A DNA stretch of 64,000 nt from Haematomicrobium sanguinis DSM 21259 (GCF_000688395.1 NZ_JIAG01000006.1:1-64000); one strand, 5' to 3'. Shown: positions 25,986-34,583, counted from the stretch's first letter. The notes: a model not told the origin generated them from the sequence alone. Numbers and translations are program-made.

Positions 25986-26762
25986 ATGACCACTTCAGGC
26001 GCCCACGAGCAGCCAAAGAAAGCTCCGTCACCCGGCGCCCAGCCCGCTGATTCGCGGCCCGCCGAGCCACAACCGCGCGGCGAAAAGGGTTTGTGGGCGC
26101 ATCCGGTAGCGGTGTCCGTTTCCGCGGTCACCCTTCTTGCCCTCTTGGGCCTGTTAGCGAGCGCGTATCTCTCCGGTGCGCCAAGCGCTGCGGCCCCGCA
26201 ACAAACCGGCGCTAATGAGGCGTTGCTCAACGAAATCACGTCCCTCGGCCCGAACGAGCAGATTGACCTCACCCGCGAAGAAGTCGCCCAATTGCGCGCC
26301 CTGGGCTGGTCCTGCCCGGATTACGCCACCTCTGGTTTCCGGGCCGAATGGACAACCGCGGCCATGATCAAAGGCGTGCCCACTGTCCGGCGCATCCTCT
26401 CCTATGGTCAGTACAAACTTGCCGTATACGAGCAACACAACTCGGCGCAAAAGACCGGCGACGTCCCGCTAGACATTTTCACCGGCGAGAAAATTAACGA
26501 GTCGAAATACGTCAAAGACGTCAGTCCAGACCGGACGCTCTGGATCGATGACGGACCGCCGTGGACGGCCGTCATCACCTCCAATGACGTCACCTACACG
26601 TTTGTCTCTAATCTGCCGTTACGGTGGATTCCCACCATCACCAGCCGCGCGGCTTTCAACGATTCGACCAAACTCGCCGACCCGGCCGCACCCATCGATG
26701 ACAGTGTGATGAAGCGCCTGGATCGCGGCTTCAACCGTATTTTCGCGGGGATCTTCACTTAG
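25986..26762 (+). CDS. SigE-linked single-span membrane protein
   Basis: About 258 residues: a cytoplasmic N-terminus of ~40 residues, one span at about 41-63 and a secreted domain of ~190 residues. The place right after sigE is that of an anti-sigma factor. However, the cytoplasmic part has no Cys or His zinc-binding motif, and it is too short for the usual anti-sigma domain. The outer domain (SCPDYATSGFRAEWTTAAM, later RTLWIDDGPPWTAVITSNDV) has only a loose likeness to outer-domain regulators of the RseB/MucB type. It may sense envelope stress, but that is inference from position. Confidence 0.6.
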   Translation: MTTSGAHEQPKKAPSPGAQPADSRPAEPQPRGEKGLWAHPVAVSVSAVTLLALLGLLASAYLSGAPSAAAPQQTGANEALLNEITSLGPNEQIDLTREEVAQLRALGWSCPDYATSGFRAEWTTAAMIKGVPTVRRILSYGQYKLAVYEQHNSAQKTGDVPLDIFTGEKINESKYVKDVSPDRTLWIDDGPPWTAVITSNDVTYTFVSNLPLRWIPTITSRAAFNDSTKLADPAAPIDDSVMKRLDRGFNRIFAGIFT

Positions 26763-26823
26763 ATGAGTTACCGACCCGGCAAGGCTGCACACGCGGTAAT
26801 TCCGTTTCACCCGTCTCAAACGG

Positions 26824-26829
26824 TAATCT
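26824..26829 (+). promoter_or_regulatory. -10 box TAATCT for tatB
   Basis: TAATCT ends seven bases before the tatB GTG at 26837, so tatB may have its own promoter besides any read-through from sigE. Confidence 0.45.
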
Positions 26830-26836
26830 GACATTC

Positions 26837-27247
26837 GTGCCATTTTTTGATATCAACTCGGGCGAGTTCCTGATCTTGCTAGTGATAGCCCTGCTCATTA
26901 TCGGGCCCTCACGCATTCAGGATTACACGCGCAAGGGTGCCAATATGGTGCGAGAGCTCCGACGTATGGCCAACGGCGCACGCGCGCAACTGGAGGAGGA
27001 GGTTGGCGAGGACTTCACTAATATCGATTGGAAAAAGCTGGATCCACGCCAATATGACCCGCGCAAGATCATCAAGGACGTTTTTGCGGAGGACTTCCAA
27101 GAGGCCATTGACGAGGTCAAGGACATCACCGCAGAGGTGAAAAAGCCGATTGAAGCGGACGAGCCAAGCCGTCCCGCGGTTCCCATTAAGAAGTATGTTC
27201 CCTTGGCCGCCGGTGAGCGCGCCCCCTTCGATACCGAAGCAACCTAA
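26837..27247 (+). CDS. tatB: Sec-independent translocase subunit TatB
   Basis: 136 residues: a short N-terminal membrane helix (about 8-24, GEFLILLVIALLIIGPSRI), the conserved Gly-Pro hinge, an amphipathic helix (LRRMANGARAQLEEEVGEDF) and an acidic tail. This is the TatB form of the TatA/B fold, which receives twin-arginine substrates with TatC. Its place between sigE and mrp matches other actinobacteria. It is convergent with mrp, with one base between the stops. Confidence 0.92.
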   Translation: MPFFDINSGEFLILLVIALLIIGPSRIQDYTRKGANMVRELRRMANGARAQLEEEVGEDFTNIDWKKLDPRQYDPRKIIKDVFAEDFQEAIDEVKDITAEVKKPIEADEPSRPAVPIKKYVPLAAGERAPFDTEAT

Positions 27248-27248
27248 G

Positions 27249-28376
27249 CTAATTTTTCGGCGAGACGCCGAGTTTGCGTCCGGCAAGTCCGCGCGGGCGT
27301 CCAGCGAGCGTGCGGGCAGCCTTGTGAAGTTCGACGGCGGCGGGAGAGTTGGGTGCCGCGATGACCATCGGGGTGCCACTATCCCCGGCAATTCTGAGCT
27401 CCGGTTCCAGCGGAATCGTGGCAATGAGCGGAATCTCATAGCCAAGTTCGCGACCAAGCGCGCGAGAAACATCGGCGCCGCCGCCGGCCCCGAAGACGTC
27501 CACCATGCTACCGTCGGGGAGCGCTAAGCCCGCCATATTTTCGATCACGCCGACGACCCTTTGTCCCGTTTGCGCGGCGACAGCCCCGGCACGCTGAGCC
27601 ACCGAGGATGCCGCCAATTGCGGTGTTGTGACCACCACAATTTCCGAATGCGGCAACAGCTGCGAAACGGATATGGCAATGTCCCCGGTGCCCGGCGGCA
27701 GATCCAGCAGCAGCACATCGAGATCGCCGAAATAGACATCCTTGGTGAACTGTTCGAGCGCGCGGTGCAACATCGGCCCGCGCCAGGCAACCGGCTTGTT
27801 CGCATCGAGAAACATGCCAATGGAGATGACCTTGATGTCAAAGGCGACCGGCGGCAGGATCATATCGTCCAGACGGGTGGGCTTTTGATGAATGCCAAGC
27901 AGGCCGGGGATTGAGAAGCCATAGACGTCCGCGTCAATGATGCCGACCTTGAGCCCGTCCCGCGCCATCGCCGCCGCCAGGTTGACCGCCACCGAGGATT
28001 TGCCGACGCCGCCCTTGCCGCTGGCGACAGCAATCACCTTGGTGAGCGAATCGGGGCTCGCGAAAGGGTTCTCCCGAGACTTGTTGCCACGCAAGGCTTC
28101 GGTGAGTGCGGCGCGTTGCGCCGGACTCATCACATCGAGCTCGACGGCCACGCTGCCCACGCCCGGCACCCGGGCGATAGCCGCCCGAGAAGTCTCGACG
28201 ATGTCTTCCTTTTTGGGGCACCCCGCAATGGTGAGGTAGATGCCAAGGTGCACATCGCCGTCGTGATTCACCTCAATGTTCTTGACCATGCCGAGCTCGG
28301 TGATGGGGCGGCGCAGCTCGGGGTCAAGGACGGTGCCGAGTGCCGCTTCAATGGCGGCCACGCTGGGGGTGCTCAC
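27249..28376 (-). CDS. mrp: Mrp/ApbC-type iron-sulfur carrier ATPase
   Basis: 375 residues. An N-terminal MIP18/DUF59 domain (1-90, with AGCPKKED carrying its conserved Cys) is joined to a deviant-Walker P-loop ATPase with VASGKGGVGKS at 118-128. It binds and passes Fe-S clusters to target enzymes. The CxxC pair that bridges the cluster in many Mrp proteins is not seen in the C-terminal ENMAGLALPDGSMVDVFG region; a missing pair also occurs in actinobacterial relatives. The start overlaps the DUF1003 stop by four bases. Confidence 0.9.
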   Translation of the reverse strand: MSTPSVAAIEAALGTVLDPELRRPITELGMVKNIEVNHDGDVHLGIYLTIAGCPKKEDIVETSRAAIARVPGVGSVAVELDVMSPAQRAALTEALRGNKSRENPFASPDSLTKVIAVASGKGGVGKSSVAVNLAAAMARDGLKVGIIDADVYGFSIPGLLGIHQKPTRLDDMILPPVAFDIKVISIGMFLDANKPVAWRGPMLHRALEQFTKDVYFGDLDVLLLDLPPGTGDIAISVSQLLPHSEIVVVTTPQLAASSVAQRAGAVAAQTGQRVVGVIENMAGLALPDGSMVDVFGAGGGADVSRALGRELGYEIPLIATIPLEPELRIAGDSGTPMVIAAPNSPAAVELHKAARTLAGRPRGLAGRKLGVSPKN

Positions 28377-28972
28377 GAGTGGGTGGCGCCCTTCTCTCCG
28401 CTGACTTTGGGCAGGGAGGAGGTGTGGTCGCTGGGTTTGCGGCGTTTCTTGGCGGGGGACTCGCCAGTCTCGTTGGCGTCGACAAGCTCCTCAAGCAGTG
28501 AACGCAATTCGCTGCGTACGTAGTCGCGGGTGGCCACCTCGCGCAGCGCGATGCGCAATTCGGCGATTTCACGGGTGAGGTACTCGGTGTCCAGCAGGTT
28601 GCGTTCGGCGCGCTGCCGGTCCTGCTCGACGCTCACCCGGTCGCGGTCGTCCTGCCGGTTTTGGGCCAGCAGCAAGAGCGGTGCGGCGTAGGAGGCCTGC
28701 AACGAAAGCATCAGGGTGAGCGCGGTGAACCCGAGTGCGGCGGAGTCGAAGCGCCAATTTTCGGGAGCCACGGTGTTCCAGAGCAGCCACACCATGCAGA
28801 AGATGGTCATCCACACGAGGAATTGCGGGGTGCCCATGAAGCGCGCAAACTTTTCGGTGGCGCTGCCGAAGGCGTCCGGGTTGGGGGAAAGGCGGGGGAC
28901 CCAGCGTGTGCGGGCGGCGCGCGGTGTGTCGAGACTGTCCTTTTGCGGGCGTTTTTTCTCAGCCACGTGCAC
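28373..28972 (-). CDS. DUF1003 membrane protein
   Basis: 199 residues: two membrane spans (about 50-70 and 80-100) with FMGTPQFLVWMTIFCMVWLL and the DUF1003 pattern around RFDSAALGFTALTLMLSLQA, followed by a charged helical part (NRQDDRDRVSVEQDRQRAER). Function unknown. It lies between the MgtE-N/CBS gene and mrp with overlapping ends on both sides, so the three form one operon. Confidence 0.88.
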   Translation of the reverse strand: MHVAEKKRPQKDSLDTPRAARTRWVPRLSPNPDAFGSATEKFARFMGTPQFLVWMTIFCMVWLLWNTVAPENWRFDSAALGFTALTLMLSLQASYAAPLLLLAQNRQDDRDRVSVEQDRQRAERNLLDTEYLTREIAELRIALREVATRDYVRSELRSLLEELVDANETGESPAKKRRKPSDHTSSLPKVSGEKGATHS

Positions 28973-30227
28973 CTCCTAGGGTTGCGTCGGTGTGATCGGT
29001 TTCGCGCCAATCATTCGGGAGCAGGTTGTCCAACACGTCATCCACTGTGACCGCGCCGACAAGACGTCCGGCCGTATTGACCACCGGGAGGGCGGAGAGG
29101 TTGTAGGTCGCCAACTCCCGCGCGGCGGCGCTGACCGGTGCCTGGTCATTAATCGGCTCTAGGTCCGCATCCACGATATTGCCCAGGTGATCGGGGGGCG
29201 GGGTGCGCAAGAGTTGCTGAATGTGCACCACGCCGAGGTAGCGGCCGGTCGGTGTTTCCAAGGGCGGACGGCACACAAAGATCATTGACGCGAGCGCCGG
29301 GGAAAGTTCCTCTTGGCGCACGTGGGCCAAGGCTTCGGCGACGGTGGACTCGGGGGAGAGGATCACCGGCACCGGAGTCATGATGGAGCCGGCCGTGTCC
29401 TCCTCATATTCGAGCAGGCGCCGCACATCCTCGGCCTCCTCCGGCTCCATGAGCTCCAGCAGTTCTTCCTTGTCCGCCTCGGAGAGTTCGTTGAGCAAAT
29501 CGGCGGCGTCGTCCGGGTCCATTTCCTCCAGAATGTCCGCGGCGCGCTCGCGATCCAGAGAGCTCAGGATCTGGACCTGGTCATCATCGGGAAGTTCTTG
29601 AAGCACATCGGCGAGGCGCTCGTCCTGAAGTTCGCTCGCGACCTCGATCCGGCGCTTCTCCGGCATGTCATGAAGGGCGTCGGCAAAGTCTGCGGGTTTG
29701 ACGTCCTCATAGGCGGCGACGAGTTGGCTCGCGCCTTGGTGGCCGTCGTCATCCCAGTGGTAGAGCTCATCCCAGTTCACAATCTTAGAGTGGCCGCGGC
29801 GCAGTCCGCGCAACCGGGAGGCGCCCACTCGGACAAAGAGTTGGTTGACGTGCCAGTCACCGTTTTTATCTTCGGCGATAGCGACGTCTTCAATGGTGCC
29901 GTCCTCTCCATCCTTGAGCCGGACCTTGCGGTCGAAGATTTGGCCGACCACGAGTAACTCCACGCCGCGCTGCTCAAAGCGACGCATATTGACCAGACCG
30001 GTGGAAATGATTTGCGAGGTATCGATGGAGGTTATGCGGGTCATGGGCACAAATACCCGACGTTTCCCGGGAACTTCCACCACAATGCCGACCGCTTGCG
30101 GTTCGGATTGCGGACCGTGATCAAGAACAACCACGTCTCGCAAACGCCCGATGCGATCCCCGATGGGGTCAAACACGTCCAAGCCAAGAAGCCGTGCCAC
30201 GAAAATGCGATTCTGGTTTTTACTCAC
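28959..30227 (-). CDS. MgtE N-domain/CBS protein without a channel
   Basis: 422 residues in three parts: a PRC-barrel-like N-terminus (about 1-145), an MgtE intracellular domain of repeated helices (about 160-275, LQELPDDDQVQILSSLDRER, MDPDDAADLLNELSEADKEE) and a CBS pair (about 283-410, TAGSIMTPVPVILSPESTVA, LSALPVVNTAGRLVGAVTVD). The membrane channel of the Mg2+ transporter MgtE is absent, so it is not a transporter on its own; it may sense Mg2+ or adenylates for a partner. It heads the operon with DUF1003 and mrp. Confidence 0.88.
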   Translation of the reverse strand: MSKNQNRIFVARLLGLDVFDPIGDRIGRLRDVVVLDHGPQSEPQAVGIVVEVPGKRRVFVPMTRITSIDTSQIISTGLVNMRRFEQRGVELLVVGQIFDRKVRLKDGEDGTIEDVAIAEDKNGDWHVNQLFVRVGASRLRGLRRGHSKIVNWDELYHWDDDGHQGASQLVAAYEDVKPADFADALHDMPEKRRIEVASELQDERLADVLQELPDDDQVQILSSLDRERAADILEEMDPDDAADLLNELSEADKEELLELMEPEEAEDVRRLLEYEEDTAGSIMTPVPVILSPESTVAEALAHVRQEELSPALASMIFVCRPPLETPTGRYLGVVHIQQLLRTPPPDHLGNIVDADLEPINDQAPVSAAARELATYNLSALPVVNTAGRLVGAVTVDDVLDNLLPNDWRETDHTDATLGGARG

Positions 30228-30233
30228 CTATCT

Positions 30234-30239
30234 AGGCTA
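30234..30239 (-). promoter_or_regulatory. -10 box TAGCCT, leaderless geometry
   Basis: On the minus strand TAGCCT is followed by AGATAG and the GTG at 30227. Confidence 0.5.
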
Positions 30240-30326
30240 CTTGTCATGGCTAGTCGGGTTCATCCTGGGTTTAAGCCTTCAGGAAAGCGTGACGCCGCAT
30301 CCAGGTATGTGGGTGAGAATAGAAGA

Positions 30327-31283
30327 ATGTCACAACCTATGGGACCTCGAACACCGATGGATTTGGCGCGCGCTCTTCCCGAGGGCGACGTGGTCGGCCA
30401 GTACCGGAATTACTTGGACGCGCAGAAGGCCGTGGATTATCTGGCGGACCAGCAGTTCCCGGTGCAAAGCGTCAGCATTGTCGGAAATGACTTGCACACC
30501 GTGGAGCGGGTGACCGCCCGGCTGAGCTACCCGCGCGTGGCTCTCTCCGGTGCTACGCAAGGTCTCATGCTGGGCTTCTTTGTGGGTCTCGTCTTTGCGA
30601 TCTTTGGCCCGCAGCCCAACTATTTTTTGCTCCTGCCCACGATGGCCATCGGTGCGGCCGTGTTCATGGTCATTTCGGTGATCCAGTATTCGCTGACGCG
30701 CGGTAAACGCGACTTCGCTTCGGTGAATGCGATCGTGGCGCGCAGCTATGACGTCATTGTGGAGCGCGAGGTCGCCGGTCAGGCTCGGCAGCTTTTGAGC
30801 CAATTGCCGATGAACCCCGGTGCTGCGGCCGTTCAGCCCTTCGGCGGTTCTGGGCACACTAGCGCTCGTCAGGATACTTCGGTGCAGCCGCCGGCGCAGT
30901 GGCCGGCTTCGTGGCAGCAGGGCCAGACGAGCCAGCAGGGCCAGACGAGCCAGCAGGGCCAGCAGGGCGGCGCGCCCGAGGGGGCGTCCGGGCAGCCTCA
31001 GTCTGGCCAGGATACGCAGGCGCAGGGCACGCAGATTCAGGGCACGCAGGCGCAGGGCCCGAATCCACCGGGAGCCACGCAGGGCGGCGCGCTCGCCGGC
31101 GCGCCCGATAACCACACCTCGGGGAATGCCAACGGCACGGATCAAGCGGCTGCCGCGGAACAAGCCCAGAGGCCGAAACCGCCCTCGCAGCGTTTCCCGG
31201 ATCTTCCCGATGGCCGCCCGATGTTTGGGGTGCGCGTGGATCCGAAAGATCAGCCTAGCGACGGCGAAAACGCCGAGAAATAG
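30327..31283 (+). CDS. General-stress-like membrane protein with low-complexity tail
   Basis: 318 residues. The N-terminal half (about 1-165) starts with VVGQYRNYLDAQKAVDYLAD, as in general stress protein 17M-type proteins, and holds two membrane spans (about 75-120). The tail is rich in Gln, Gly, Ala and Pro, built on tandem repeats (QQGQTS units, then TQAQG/TQIQG units), and ends in a short charged segment. The ATG at 30327 has GAGAAT six bases upstream; earlier frames are antisense of the MgtE-N gene. Role unknown; stress is inferred from the domain. Confidence 0.75.
   Translation: MSQPMGPRTPMDLARALPEGDVVGQYRNYLDAQKAVDYLADQQFPVQSVSIVGNDLHTVERVTARLSYPRVALSGATQGLMLGFFVGLVFAIFGPQPNYFLLLPTMAIGAAVFMVISVIQYSLTRGKRDFASVNAIVARSYDVIVEREVAGQARQLLSQLPMNPGAAAVQPFGGSGHTSARQDTSVQPPAQWPASWQQGQTSQQGQTSQQGQQGGAPEGASGQPQSGQDTQAQGTQIQGTQAQGPNPPGATQGGALAGAPDNHTSGNANGTDQAAAAEQAQRPKPPSQRFPDLPDGRPMFGVRVDPKDQPSDGENAEK
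30915..30962 (+). repeat. 18-bp coding repeat, about 2.7 copies
   Basis: CAGCAGGGCCAGACGAGC at 30915-30932 and 30933-30950, then its first 12 bases again to 30962. It encodes QQGQTS units in the tail of the stress-like protein. In-frame copy-number change is possible. Confidence 0.9.
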
Positions 31284-31325
31284 AAAACTTCCGTGTGAGC
31301 AATCTGTTGCTCACACGGAAGTTTT
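31284..31325. terminator. Intrinsic terminator between convergent genes
   Basis: AAAACTTCCGTGTGAGCAA (31284-31302) and TTGCTCACACGGAAGTTTT (31307-31325) pair perfectly around TCTG and are followed by another T. The A/T tails on both arms make it a terminator in both directions. Confidence 0.9.
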
Positions 31326-31385
31326 TAACTCAGCGCCGTTTTGGCGGCTCTGCGAGGCGCGACTCACCCGGCCGCGCGCCGGACG

Positions 31386-32963
31386 TTAATAGACGCGCTT
31401 TCCGCTTTGAACTTTTGCCATCCACGCTTCAATCTCGTCGGGATCGCGCGGTAGCGCAGCGGACAAGTTCACCGGTCCATCCTTGGTGATGAGAACGTCA
31501 TCCTCGATGCGCACCCCAATACCCCGGTACTCTTCGGGGACCGCGTGGTCGTCTTCTTTGAAGTACAGACCCGGCTCGATCGTGAACACCATGCCCTCTT
31601 GGATCTCCCCGTCGAGGTAGAGCTCCCGGCGTGCCTGCGCGCAATCGTGTACGTCCAGGCCCAAGTGGTGGCTGGTTCCGTGCGGCATCCACCGGCGATG
31701 CTGCTGTCCTTCGGGGGAGAGCGCTTCCTCGAGAGATACCGGTAGCAAGCCCCACTCCGCCAATCGCTCAGCGAGAACGGTCACGGCGGCGGTGTGCACG
31801 TCGCGGAACTTGGCCCCCGGCTTGGCCGCCTCGAATCCGGCATCCGCCGCGTCCAGCACCGCTTGGTACACCTTGCGTTGGACCTCGGAGAATGTGCCGT
31901 TGATCGGGAGCGTGCGGGTCACGTCTGCGGTGTAAAGGGAGTCGACCTCGACGCCGCCGTCAAGCAGGAGGAGTTCGCCGTCGGTCAGCGCACCGTTATT
32001 GCGGATCCAGTGCAAGACCGTGGCGTTGTTGCCGGCAGCGGCAATCGTGTCATAGCCGAGGTCATTGCCTTCTACCCGGGCACGCGTGAAGAAGGTTCCT
32101 TCCACGATCCGCTCACCGCGCGGGTGCCCGATCGCTTGGGGGAGCTCGCGGACTACGTCTTCAAACCCCTTGATCGTGGCGTCCACGGCCAATTGCATTT
32201 GCTCGCGTTCCCACTCATCCTTGATCAGGCGCAGCTCCGACACCGCTTCGGTGAGTTTGCCATCGAGTTGGTCGGCGCTTTCCAGGTTGACACCGGTGTT
32301 GATGCGGGAGGTGTCCACTAACGCGTCCACGTTGAGGTCGCTTTCGCGCACCAATCGGATCTGCACGCCGCCGATATCGGCAACCCCGGCGTTCTTCGTG
32401 ACCGCCACCTCCAGATCGGCGAGGTCCTTGACCGGAAGGTCCAGCTTGGCGGAAGTGACTTCGCGGTTATCGCGCGGACCGATCCAAAACTCGCCGTAGC
32501 GTGCGTTGGAGTAAAATTCTTCGGTGTCCCGCCCGGCAAGCTCCTTGAAATAGAGCGTCGCCTCATGGTTGCCGCCGTTATCCCCGGTGCCTTCATCTAC
32601 CGGCTCCATCACAAGGACTGCGTCCGGCTCATGGTCAATGCCAAGACCGGTCAGATGGGCAAACGCCGAGTGGGCGCGGAACCGGTAATCGGTGTCATTA
32701 GAGCGCACCTTGAGCGGCCCGGCCGGAATCACGAGGCGCTCACCGGGGAATTTCTCTGACAGGGTACGACGGCGCGTGGCCGCGAAATCGGCGACGGCAT
32801 CCTTTGCGGGGACTTGGGTATTTTCCTGCGCCCATCCTTGCGCCATGAACTCTTTGAACGCGTCGGAGTCGGGGCGTTGAGAACGGTTATTCACTCGATC
32901 GTCGAGGGCTTGGCCGTCGCCGGTGGGATTCTCGCTGGTTTCGGGGGTATTTGATTCGCTCAC
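31386..32963 (-). CDS. Xaa-Pro aminopeptidase (aminopeptidase P family)
   Basis: 525 residues of the M24B family, removing an N-terminal residue linked to proline. Metal ligands are visible: Asp in DGGVEVDSLYTADVT (two), His in HGTSHHLGLDVHD, Glu in FTIEPGLYF and Glu in GVRIEDDVLIT. The first ~65 residues are an acidic extension. The GTG start is preceded by AAGCAT six bases upstream, a weak -10. I leave the symbol blank because pepP and pepQ cannot be separated safely here. Confidence 0.88.
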   Translation of the reverse strand: MSESNTPETSENPTGDGQALDDRVNNRSQRPDSDAFKEFMAQGWAQENTQVPAKDAVADFAATRRRTLSEKFPGERLVIPAGPLKVRSNDTDYRFRAHSAFAHLTGLGIDHEPDAVLVMEPVDEGTGDNGGNHEATLYFKELAGRDTEEFYSNARYGEFWIGPRDNREVTSAKLDLPVKDLADLEVAVTKNAGVADIGGVQIRLVRESDLNVDALVDTSRINTGVNLESADQLDGKLTEAVSELRLIKDEWEREQMQLAVDATIKGFEDVVRELPQAIGHPRGERIVEGTFFTRARVEGNDLGYDTIAAAGNNATVLHWIRNNGALTDGELLLLDGGVEVDSLYTADVTRTLPINGTFSEVQRKVYQAVLDAADAGFEAAKPGAKFRDVHTAAVTVLAERLAEWGLLPVSLEEALSPEGQQHRRWMPHGTSHHLGLDVHDCAQARRELYLDGEIQEGMVFTIEPGLYFKEDDHAVPEEYRGIGVRIEDDVLITKDGPVNLSAALPRDPDEIEAWMAKVQSGKRVY

Positions 32964-33008
32964 GTCTCCATGCTTTCACTTGGCCCGTCAACACGCCACT
33001 TCACACCG

Positions 33009-33069
33009 CGCGAGTTGCCACTTGCGTCGCGAAAGGTCGCCGCAAAAGCGTCGCATGTGGCAACTCGCG
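33009..33069. repeat. Inverted repeat with 13-bp arms
   Basis: CGCGAGTTGCCAC (33009-33021) and GTGGCAACTCGCG (33057-33069) are exact complements around 35 bases. It lies between the ThiS-like gene and the aminopeptidase, both minus. A sequence one base different from the right arm (GTGGCGACTCGCG) occurs at about 375, beside the IS30 end. Confidence 0.7.
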
Positions 33070-33098
33070 AAAGGGGGGTGCGGCGTTATTGCGGGAGA

Positions 33099-33413
33099 TC
33101 AACCCCCAGAGACCGACTGGATCACGAGTATTTCTTGACCCGGGGCAATCACTGTGGCAACGCCGTCGTACTTCTTGATGTTGCGCCCATCCAGGAAAAC
33201 ATTCACGTGGCGCCGAATGGCGCCCGTCTCATCCCGCACGCGCTGAGTGAACTTGGGGTGCGTGGCTTCCAGGGAATCCAGGACGCTGGCGATGCTGCTC
33301 CCTGGCTCCACGGGTAGGAGCGCGGTGCCGTCCTCATCAAGGAGCGGAGCCAAAAAGGGTGCAAGCAGGCTCGTCACGTCCAGCGTGACGGTGTTTCGCG
33401 GCGGCTCGGTCAT
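33099..33413 (-). CDS. ThiS/MoaD-like ubiquitin-fold sulfur carrier
   Basis: 104 residues with a beta-grasp fold: VEPGSSIASVLDSLEATHPK, RHVNVFLDGRNIKKYDG, and a C-terminal Gly-Gly (VIQSVSGG), the site activated by adenylation in sulfur-carrier proteins. It starts with an ATG at 33413, 20 bases after the BNR-repeat gene, so the two are an operon. It is not the thiamine ThiS, which is at 42669. Such BNR plus ThiS/MoaD pairs are seen in other actinobacteria, where the sulfur acceptor is unknown. MoeZ at 44723 is a possible activator. Confidence 0.8.
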   Translation of the reverse strand: MTEPPRNTVTLDVTSLLAPFLAPLLDEDGTALLPVEPGSSIASVLDSLEATHPKFTQRVRDETGAIRRHVNVFLDGRNIKKYDGVATVIAPGQEILVIQSVSGG

Positions 33414-33432
33414 GGGATTAGCTCGGTCATGG

Positions 33433-34503
33433 TTAGATAGTCGCGGCGCGAATGCACAACACGTCGGCGAGGTGATCCGCAATCAGGCGGTAGGTTTCAC
33501 CGTTGTCGGCGCTCGCGTACACCGCGCCGCCGCGAGTGCCGAGGTAGATTCCGGCCGGGGCACCGTCGTCAACGGTGGCGGCGTCGCGCAGGACCACGTT
33601 CTGCTCAAAGTCGGGGAGACCAGCGGAAAATCGTTCCCAGGTATCCCCGCCGTCTTGGCTGCGGTGCACCGCGAGCTTGCCGTCAACGGGGATGCGCTCG
33701 CCATCGCTGACCAGCGGGATCACCCAAATGGTGCCCGGCTTGCTTGGGTGCTGGATCATGTTAAAACCAAAGTTCGCCGGCAGGCCCTCTTCGATGGACT
33801 CCCAGGTCTCGCCGGCATTATCGGTGCGATACACGCCGCGATGGTTTTGCGCGTAGAAGCGATGCGGGTTCGCGGGATCGGCGGCGATCTTATGTACGCA
33901 TTGGCCGTATTCGGGGAGCGGATCTGGCAAAAAGTACGCCGAGATGCCCTTATTGCGCGGGTTCCAGGTGTCCCCGGCGTCTTCGCTGCGGTAGACGCCG
34001 CCCGTGCTCATCGCTACGGTCAGCACCTCGCCGTCCGGGACGATGGAGTGGACGGCCGCCCCGCCAGCCCCGGGAAACCAGTCTTGGCGGTGCGGGTGGT
34101 CCCAGAGCGCCTGGTTCAAGCGGAACGTCTGGCCGCCGTCGGTGGATTTCCACAGGGACGTGGGCTCGACTCCGGCCCACACTTCATCCGGGTGAGCCGG
34201 GTCGCCGGGTTGGATCTGCCAGATGCGCTCCACCGCCGTGTCCGCGTCCTTGGGAAATGCGATGGCCGCGGTTTCCGGTTCGCTCCACGTTTCGCCAAGA
34301 TCCCAGGAGTGGTACACGGTGGGGCCGAAGTGTTCGGAGCGAACCCCTGCCATGAGATGAGGAGTCTCGCCGCGCGTGTCAATGGAGATGCTGGGCACTT
34401 CTTCCATGAAGAAATGGGGGCCGCTCAGCGTGAAATTTTGCCGGTCCTCGCTGCGGGCGAACCACAGGCCTTTTTTGGTGCCGATGGCGACAAGTGTGCT
34501 CAT
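33433..34503 (-). CDS. BNR-repeat (sialidase-like beta-propeller) protein
   Basis: 356 residues of repeated blades, each carrying a BNR/Asp-box turn: HSWDLGETW, KSTDGGQTF, RSEDAGDTW, RTDNAGETW, RSQDGGDTW and ASADNGETY. Six such boxes give a propeller like those of sialidases and plant photosystem II assembly factors. No catalytic triad for sialidase is visible and no signal peptide, so it is probably cytoplasmic and not a glycosidase. It precedes the ThiS/MoaD-like gene. Confidence 0.82.
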   Translation of the reverse strand: MSTLVAIGTKKGLWFARSEDRQNFTLSGPHFFMEEVPSISIDTRGETPHLMAGVRSEHFGPTVYHSWDLGETWSEPETAAIAFPKDADTAVERIWQIQPGDPAHPDEVWAGVEPTSLWKSTDGGQTFRLNQALWDHPHRQDWFPGAGGAAVHSIVPDGEVLTVAMSTGGVYRSEDAGDTWNPRNKGISAYFLPDPLPEYGQCVHKIAADPANPHRFYAQNHRGVYRTDNAGETWESIEEGLPANFGFNMIQHPSKPGTIWVIPLVSDGERIPVDGKLAVHRSQDGGDTWERFSAGLPDFEQNVVLRDAATVDDGAPAGIYLGTRGGAVYASADNGETYRLIADHLADVLCIRAATI

Positions 34504-34571
34504 ACCCCCTAATTCCACCACCGGGGTACGGTGCTGGCAATGGTTTTCTCGGGATTTGTGCGGGCACGCAG

Positions 34572-34577
34572 TAGGTT
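34572..34577 (+). promoter_or_regulatory. -10 box TAGGTT, leaderless geometry
   Basis: TAGGTT ends six bases before the ATG at 34584. Confidence 0.5.
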
Positions 34578-34583
34578 GGACTC

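Noticed and set aside
28959-30227. Mg2+ transporter MgtE
   Set aside because: The five-helix membrane channel is missing; only the N-terminal and CBS domains are there.
30012-30326. N-terminal extension of the stress-like protein to 30012
   Set aside because: That part is antisense of the MgtE-N/CBS gene and unlike the stress domain, which begins after 30327.
33433-34503. Secreted sialidase
   Set aside because: Asp boxes are present, but there is no signal peptide and no sialidase active-site Arg triad or Tyr/Glu pair could be placed.
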